From the NCBI GenBank assembly GCA_964007475.1, contig OZ023274.1:23890043-23954042 (forward strand): 64,000 nt of DNA. Direction: 5' to 3'. Source of the DNA: Hybos culiciformis. Its lineage: Eukaryota; Arthropoda; Insecta; Diptera; Hybotidae. The notes below the pieces were generated by a model that was given only the letters and a program-made list of their open reading frames with translations, was not told the DNA's origin and did not search any database. A program made the translations under genes and the position numbers. This document shows positions 56,994-64,000 of this stretch, one piece after another. The stretch's first letter is position 1, and each line of letters begins with the position of its first letter.

Positions 56994-59219
56994 GGTTGCA
57001 CCATAAAGACACAGAACTGGTTTAAAGTTCAACTTTTTGTTTTTGTTGTCATTATGTCACTTGAATTTATTACAAGGCTAAAGCTTAATTCAAGTTTTTC
57101 AATAATTTTGCAATTAAACCACTGTTCCATTAATCGCTTTACATGTATAACACATTGTATATTTTACATATATTTATGCTTTATTATTATTAGCAAAATT
57201 TCGTGTTTCACCGTTATCGCCATTAAAATTTTATTTATTTTTTTTAATTCAATAAATTATATTTTATTTTGATGAGTATAGAGTAGCAATTATTTTTTTA
57301 TTTTAATATATCTTTGCCAACCAGCTGAAAAATTAAAAAACATATAGAACTAAGTCAAAAGTTCATATAGATTTAATATTGAATCCAAAAACTTTTGTCA
57401 TCACCAATCATTGTCCTCAATTTATTTGTAAGAAGTTTCTTCTTTAAATTTGAAAACTTTTTAAAGGGTTGAAAAAAGTTTGGTAAGCGTGACTTCTTTT
57501 TGGTGCATTTCCATTTTTCAAGTTTAAAATAAAAGATCTGTGGCAGTTCTTAAAAAAAGCTAAAAAACCAAACAAAATCAAATATAATTATAGAATTCAT
57601 GTTAAATTTGTTTTGTAGAAACAAAATATTTAGTTTGACAAGAAAAGAATATATTCCGAATAAGACAGATTTTAGAATAAAAGGAAAACAAAATAGACAT
57701 AGAATTTGTAGTTGCAGTTTTGTAAGATTCTTTTAATACTGTTGAAATTGTCTAATATACATAAATAATGTACAATTATATGAAATGTGCTTTTGCACCT
57801 TGCATTCTAATACAGGGAAAAAAATAAAAATATTGATTCATGAATTAATCGCGAACAAAAATAGAACTGCAACTAAACAACTTATATTAAACTGTAGTTC
57901 AAAAGGATTAAAACTAGGACAACTAGCTTCCAAACTCTGGGTAGTATAAAGTAGTAATACAATTCAGTATTCAGTTTTTCATATCGAAGTCAGTCAGAAC
58001 AGGACAGTTCATTAGAGTTTTGGAAATGGTTAAATAGCTATATATCTTTCTGGGTCTTAATCGATAATAATATGATAATCATTAAAAATGATTTCGTTGC
58101 TTGATTTAATAGAGAACTAAATACGAAACCTGGTTTAGTTCCATCTAAGTTTTAAAAAATTGAAACAGAAATTAAATATATGCTTAAAATGATTTTATTT
58201 TAATGGTAAACTAAAATGCAGCCGAGTATAATAAATATCACCGCACATCTTTAACGAGCAAATGAAAGCTTTAAACTTGTTAGTAAGGAATTTTTTACAT
58301 TTAATTTCAAACCTTATTAATCTTGAAAACAACATAACTGCTGAACCATAGAATTAATGATTCTTGACCAAATCTTAACGACATTAAGCTAACCATAAAT
58401 TTAATTTCTGCAACAAAAAAAGAAGAAAAAAACAACTTAAGTAATGTAACAATAAGAAATATTTTCATCTATTTTTCTTTTATATGTGCGCCACGCCGCC
58501 GATTACATGAAAGCGCATATATAAAATGTTAAAAAAAAATTATTATCCTAAAAAGTTTTTCTGCCAAATAATCTTTGAAATGGAACCAGATATGTATACA
58601 ACGACATTATTTACTTTCGCTGGTTGTTTTTTTTTTTTTTTAGACCAATGTACCATAAAGTTTTGTGGGAAATATAAAAATTTTATTTATTTTAGTGCAT
58701 AGTTTTCCCTTTCGAAAATTTAAAGAAAAGAATTTCATTTAAATTCAAGTAGCTAACAATGCGACACCAAAATAAAGCAAAAACAAAAAACTGCTTACTG
58801 TCTACAAATATAAATATCCTATATTATATTATACTTTGCAAAATTTATATTAAGTTGTGTAACGTAATAATAATTTTATTTTTAATTTTAACATTAGTGG
58901 AGTAATAAGTTAAGCAACATTTTGCTTTGTTCTACGCTCATGTTTTTTAATGGATGGCGGTAATACTTAAAATATAAATCATACAACTTAAAAAAACATA
59001 AAATATGAAAACCCCGCAAAGAAATCGTTGGCTACTCAAAATAAAAACCAAACTTATTTCCGAAGTTTTGACGTTCCATTTTTATTAAATAATTCTCAAT
59101 GAAAGTAAAATGGAAAAAAATAAATTAAATCTTACTCGGATCTTCAAAATTAAATGAACTAAGTCCCTAAAACTAAGTACCAACATTTAAAAATAAAAGT
59201 AAAATTACATGAGAAACAG
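56994..59219. other. AT-rich spacer
   Basis: No gene recognised. A 13- to 14-bp stem (TTTTATATGTGCGC with GCGCATATATAAAA) encloses a G/C-rich 21-nt loop at 58478-58526. Frame 56973-57272 has no recognised domain. Confidence 0.45.
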
Positions 59220-59767
59220 CAGAGGCACATTTTAACTTATTGCGGCGCTAGGCGAAAATCTAAATTTGTAGCCTCCTGTGAAAAATATTGATTTTTTTTT
59301 TTTAAATATATTTTGAAACTTTAAGGTTTATTAATTTTATCTCATAGATTATTTCTTACAAATCAATTGATGTTTAATTGTTTTGGTTATATGCATATAC
59401 TTATAGCGCAATTTTATTCGTTCAATTAGTGGTAATGAGAGTTTTTAACAGTTTAGAATCACTTAATAATTTTTCACCATTACTAGACGCATTTCAATTG
59501 ATATTGATTTTTTTTAAGGTTTAAGGTTTAAAGTATTCCTGAATTGAACATTTCAAACACTGTAAATATTTTTACTAATTTTAAAAATTGAAAAAACTAT
59601 TAATAATTACCAAATATTTTAAAGAAATTAAAACTTTTAAAAACCAATTAAGAATTTTTATTTTGCTTCTGATTCTGATAGAAAATATGAATAATTTTAT
59701 TTTAATTCTTCGAATTTTTTAACTTAAATATAAATTCATAAATTCGAGACCCAACGCAAATCCGGCT
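59220..59767. mobile_element. Decayed hAT-like element (tentative)
   Basis: The left end CAGAGGCACATTTTAACTTA is followed by GCGGCGCTAGGCG. The right end, read inward, is AGAGCCGGATTTGCGTTGGG. Both recall the hAT group seen at 2.5 and 40.5 kb, but mutual similarity is low and the flanks (AGAAACAG, AGAAAAAC) match only partly. Confidence 0.4.
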
Positions 59768-61104
59768 CTAAGAAAAACGTTAAACGTGTCTTTTAGGAAC
59801 CGGGAACTGTAATTCATTTTAGGGTTTATGGATAAAATTGCACTTATTTTTATACCACCCATTTTAAAATTAAAATTTTGTCAGATAAAACACATTTATT
59901 TTGAACACTTCAATATGACAAACCAAAATGATTATTTTTTTTTGTAGAGGTACTCTGTATATGAGTTGTTTTTAAGCTATACTGAAATTGTATTATGTTA
60001 GCGTTATGCTGCACAACATAAAAAAAAGTAAAGTTTTTCACAACAAAAAGCCCTCGCTTCCGATTTCCATCGAACTTCCTTTCTTTTTTTAGCTTTTTTT
60101 TTAGTATGAAAATCATTATTTCACTATCATGACTAGATAGATTTACTTTCTTTTTTGGCGCCTCATTATTTTCGAGATTTTCTATCAAAATAAAAAAACA
60201 AAAAACAATAATAGTTACCCAGACTTTTTATTATTTTATTAACCACATAAGAAACCCCTTTTATTTGACAACTCCACACATATAACGCGCATACACATAA
60301 TTTACTTTATGCACCTTTAATTGCCGCTAACTGAAAACAATGCTTCGAGTATAAAAAATTTAAGAAAAAGAAAAAGAAAAATTTCTTAACACGGAAAAAA
60401 AGCAAAATGTTTTTTTTTTTTGTTCTTCTTGCCTCTTATAATTCTAAGAGTGTACAGTACATACTTATAACGTACTTATAGCATATCATTTATATGTTGA
60501 GCCTTTATTATTATTTTCCATTGTTTCGCTTCTCCTTGTAGAGGATTTCTTTTTGTCTTTTATGTCCTTTTAAAAAAAATAAAATAAAAAATAAATAAAT
60601 AAACTAAATAACACAATTTAGTGGTATTTAAATTAAAATAAAATGCAAAATCTTAAGTATACATGTCGTTATTTTTAACTAAAAAAACATAAAAAATATT
60701 AAAGGTATAATAATAGGTATGTACTACAACTATACCATAACACAAACACTTTTCTTTTAATTTTCTATTGTTTTTTTTTTTTGCTGGAAAGTAAATTATC
60801 TCGTCATTTAATGAGAATTAACAAATAATGGGTCAAAAATTGTAACTGGCTATTTCAAAATTGGAAAGTATACGAAGACAGAATTAATATTATTGGAAAG
60901 ACTTGATCGACATACATGCAGAAATATATTATAAATACTCTTAGATTTTTTAATAATTAGATTTTTTGCATGTTCTCGCCTTTTGGTTAATGAACTGTTA
61001 CAAAATGTGTTTATTTCTTGGCAATTATTACTTTAAATTCGAATACAAAAAATTCATAAGAACTTTTTTTATTTGAAAGTATTAACCGAAATATTATTTA
61101 ACTA
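59768..61104. other. AT-rich spacer
   Basis: No gene recognised. Frame 59910-60188 (minus) is Lys/Asn-rich without a recognisable domain. Confidence 0.45.
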
Positions 61105-61285
61105 CACTGTATTTTCTGTATATTTTTTGCTATGTTTATAGCTCCAATCGAACTCACGCTATTTTGTCATAGTTTTACTTTTTAATAAATACAAGATAAT
61201 AAATGCAAGATTTGGAGCACCTACTCACAGCTTTATATTACAGTTTTAGTTATAACTTTATATTATTTTCCAACGAGTTTTCATT
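61105..61285 (+). mobile_element. CACTGAAAAA-family MITE, internally deleted copy e
   Basis: TA-CACTGTATTTTCTGTATA, TTTACTTTTTAATAAATAC, ATAATAAATGCAAGATTTG and ACAGTTTTAGTTATAACTTT follow the family order with much missing. No right terminus. Confidence 0.6.
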
Positions 61286-62576
61286 ATATTTTTAGATACG
61301 ACATGAATACTACACTTTTCTTCAAAACCATCACAACTAGGATTTTAAATAATCCCAGAACAGTACATTTGATTCCCACTGGAATTTTTATATATACTAA
61401 ACTTGTATGCTTTGTAACTATTAGTTTTCAAATCGTGGCTTATTTATTCTAACAGATTTCAAGTATAAATTAAAGGTTTCGTCAAATATGCAAAAGCATT
61501 GTTAAACTAAGCATATTCTATATGTACAAAAACGCATATACCGAGCCCACAGACATATATACATACAACATAGAAAACTGAATTTTAGTTAACTTCAGAA
61601 ATTGTATCATCATCACATTATATGATTTGCGGTTTATATTTTTTTTTTATATAAAACTTAATATTATATATGTACTTTAGAAGAATCTTGAAAAAAAAAA
61701 AAAATGTTTTGCAATTCTTTTAATAAGCTTGGTGTATCTTTTTTATTCTTCCTTTTTCATTTTTACTACATACTTTTTTTTAACAATTGTTTATGTAACA
61801 GAGATAAAATCATAATGATATGTACATATATTTATAACTACTATTATATGTATAAAAAAAAATTCCACAAAAACAAGAGCATTTCTCAACAGATAATAAA
61901 CTTTTTGGCGTTATACACTTAGCAAAAAAAAAAAAAACGAATTTTAAGTGCAAACAAAGGACTCATGAGGAATTAAATATTATGTTGGATTAGATATTAT
62001 TATGTGAAAAATATCAAAAATAAAAAAAAATAAAAAAAAAATTGTTTATGTTTTATATTTTTTAAGCGACATTAAAAATATCATTGTCTCTATACAGATA
62101 AGTCTATGACAGCAGCGCAACGCTCTTGCAACTTATAGTAAATTAAAAAAAATATATATAAAATTTACACAGACCACCTTGAAGTAAAATGCTGTCTATG
62201 CCAGTACAATGTACATTCGAAAATGCACAGACTATGGATAATTATGTTTTACCAACGATAGTCAGTGGTAAATTATAATAATTAAAAAAATTAAATAAGG
62301 ATACTTATTTTGCTTTTAAAAAAATTATAAAAAAAAAAATACGAAAATTCAAAATAATGTGAATATAGAAATCATTTTAGGCGTATTGCTTTCGAAGAAA
62401 AAAGCAAAATTTAGCTGACAATGTCATAAGAAAATGGTAATTAAAACTTAATATTTTTTGAATTTTTGGCTTCAAACTATTCCAAAGTCATATACAATTT
62501 GCTCTCTTTTTATATTCTTTTGGTTATCAAAAAATTAATATATTATGGAAAGTAAATATCAAAAATATAATTATAA
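61286..62576. other. AT-rich spacer
   Basis: No gene recognised. Frame 61704-61922 is Phe/Tyr-rich noise. Confidence 0.45.
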
Positions 62577-62990
62577 TTTCACAAAACCACCAGCTCGTTA
62601 ACATCACTTAATCACCGTCGTAATGTAGATGCACTTTCCATTTTTTATAAATACCTTGTTGGAACGGATATGTGTTCCCTGAAAGTAAAGGCCCTACTTC
62701 CTCTAATTCAAGTATTTTCACGCCAAACACGTATCGCTTCAATGTCACACCCATATTTCGTCAAAATTCCCAGATGTGATAGAACGAACTTCGGAGATTC
62801 GTTTTCAGTTCGCACCTCGAAAATGTGGAATGCTCTCCCATCAAAATTGTTCCCGACAGCTGGCGGACGTTTGATTTACGACTTGCGCCGATTTAAGAAG
62901 AGTGTAAATGATTACCTCCTAACTGTCTCACTTTTTAATCCCGTCTAAACTTCCTGTCCCCATTACCAAATAACTTTAATAAAAAAAAAG
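62577..62990 (+). mobile_element. 5'-truncated Jockey-like LINE, 3' end
   Basis: The frame is open from 62577 and stops at 62948. It reads SLNHRRNVDALSIFYKYL at the start, then KIPRCDRTNFGDSFSVRTSK, MWNALPSKLFP, and YDLRRFKKSVNDYL near the end. This is the conserved C-terminal region of Jockey/CR1-type reverse transcriptase proteins ('RRxxxxLxxFYKxL...SFxxRTxRLWNxLPxxVFP...LxxFKxxVxxYL'). The frame is uninterrupted, so the insertion may be fairly young. A short 3' UTR with TTTAATAAAAAAAAA follows (about 62979-62990), acting as poly-A tail. The 5' portion (endonuclease and catalytic RT motifs) is absent. Confidence 0.9.
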
Positions 62991-64000
62991 GCACAAGTAA
63001 TTTTATTTAATTTTTATAAATTTTTTAGAAACATCAAATTTCATATGCATCGACAACTAAATAAATTAGCATCCAGATATTACAAAAAAAATAATATCTG
63101 TAACAAATATCTAATGTATGAAATGTCAAATGAACTCAACGGATATAAAAGTAGACAGTAATGAAATTATATTCTATTCTGTGACATCTCTTCATGTGGT
63201 TATTATTTTTCCATTATTGTTAACCTATATATACAAAAAATGTTCTGAATTCGTTTCTGGAATTCAGTCTAAAAATTCATGCTTTTAATTGCTCTGTACC
63301 TGTTGAGTTCATTCTATTTATTTAATTTTTCTATATATTCAATATGTATATATAACTTTTTTTTTTGAAGTAAAATCAAAAACTAAATATAAAAATTAAA
63401 ATCAATAAAATTTTCCTTATTTACCAATAATTAAATTAATATTGAAAATGTGTTAAAAATATTATATTTATATAATAATGTGTAGATTATGTATTCGTTT
63501 ATGGATAAATGTCGATAATATAAAAATGTCATTTTTCGTTTATAACCAATAATGTAATAATCACAACATAACTACTGTGCAGTATATATACCTAAAATGT
63601 ATATATTTGTTGGTACATGAATTTATTCCTTAATTGCATACATATATTTTTGATACTGGCCAATTTATTTTTTTAAATATTAATAAAATTTTATGCAAAT
63701 TCAATTTACTTATCTCTATCCAAAATAGAAGAAAAAAAAAAAAACGAAAATAAAATATTTGAAATTTTCAATAACCTATGTAAAATGTAGAAAATTTTTT
63801 CCCAAAACCAAAATATAGAAAATTGGATAAATTTATTTTTTTATTTTTTTTTTCCTGCATACCAACGAATATTTTATTAGGTACCTCTACCTACTGCAAA
63901 TATTTTCAAAATATAAACATTTAGAAAATGTTCTCGTTCGGTTTTTCATGCCATCATCATTGTGCATATACATTTATTTATATGTATGTATATGAAATTC
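62991..64000. other. AT-rich end of window
   Basis: No gene recognised. Poly-A and poly-T runs and TATGTATA-type simple sequence. Confidence 0.45.

Overview
This window is eukaryotic, non-protein-coding, repeat-rich DNA from an arthropod, most likely an insect. It is strongly A+T-rich, has dozens of long poly-A and poly-T runs, and has no open frame that reads as an intact host gene. I see no exon series, rRNA gene or intact tRNA gene. The coding traces I can place belong to transposons: two decayed hAT transposase C-termini (1848-2339 and 40755-40987, both minus strand), one 5'-truncated LINE with an RNase H region and Cys/His knuckle ending in TTAGG repeats (55220-55876, minus), and one 5'-truncated Jockey-like LINE tail (62577-62990, plus). 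The TTAGG-tailed LINE and the many TATGTACATA-type stretches make me lean towards a fly, but this is not decidable here. The window is probably intergenic DNA or part of a very long intron.

Layout. 0-2.5 kb: inverted and tandem copies of a 71-bp repeat around a foldback, then a hAT relic. 2.5-7.5 kb: a dense patch of tRNA-like sequences built into inverted-repeat elements, including a 342-bp and a 1.44-kb element whose long terminal arms themselves contain tRNA-like sequences. 8-17 kb: two inverted copies of one MITE, a LINE-like scrap, a protein-like open stretch that I cannot name, and a 374-bp foldback. 21.8-22.7 kb and 50.0-50.5 kb: two elements made of repeated short palindromes around GCGGTCAAAATTCA or GCGGACAAATGTC. 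They share architecture and a G/C-rich segment.

From 28 kb on, short DNA transposons dominate. hAT-type elements with exact 8-bp duplications lie at 28989-29672, 43919-44534 and 48521-49100, with less perfect ones at 31395, 40496, 46355 and 59220. Members of a TA-flanked CACTGAAAAA family recur at 28.3, 33.8, 34.8, 37.0, 49.6, 50.6 and 61.1 kb, one of them carrying a second MITE nested inside. Between these lie long stretches of plain AT-rich sequence with microsatellites and small tandem duplications.

Nothing here forms a pathway. The recurring theme is non-autonomous elements that carry inverted repeats, several of them fused to tRNA-like modules with RNA polymerase III A/B-box motifs. The two strongest candidates for something undescribed are the tRNA-bearing terminal inverted repeats at 3.5-5.6 kb and the palindrome-array elements at 22 and 50 kb. 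All boundaries were read by eye and may be off by a few bases.
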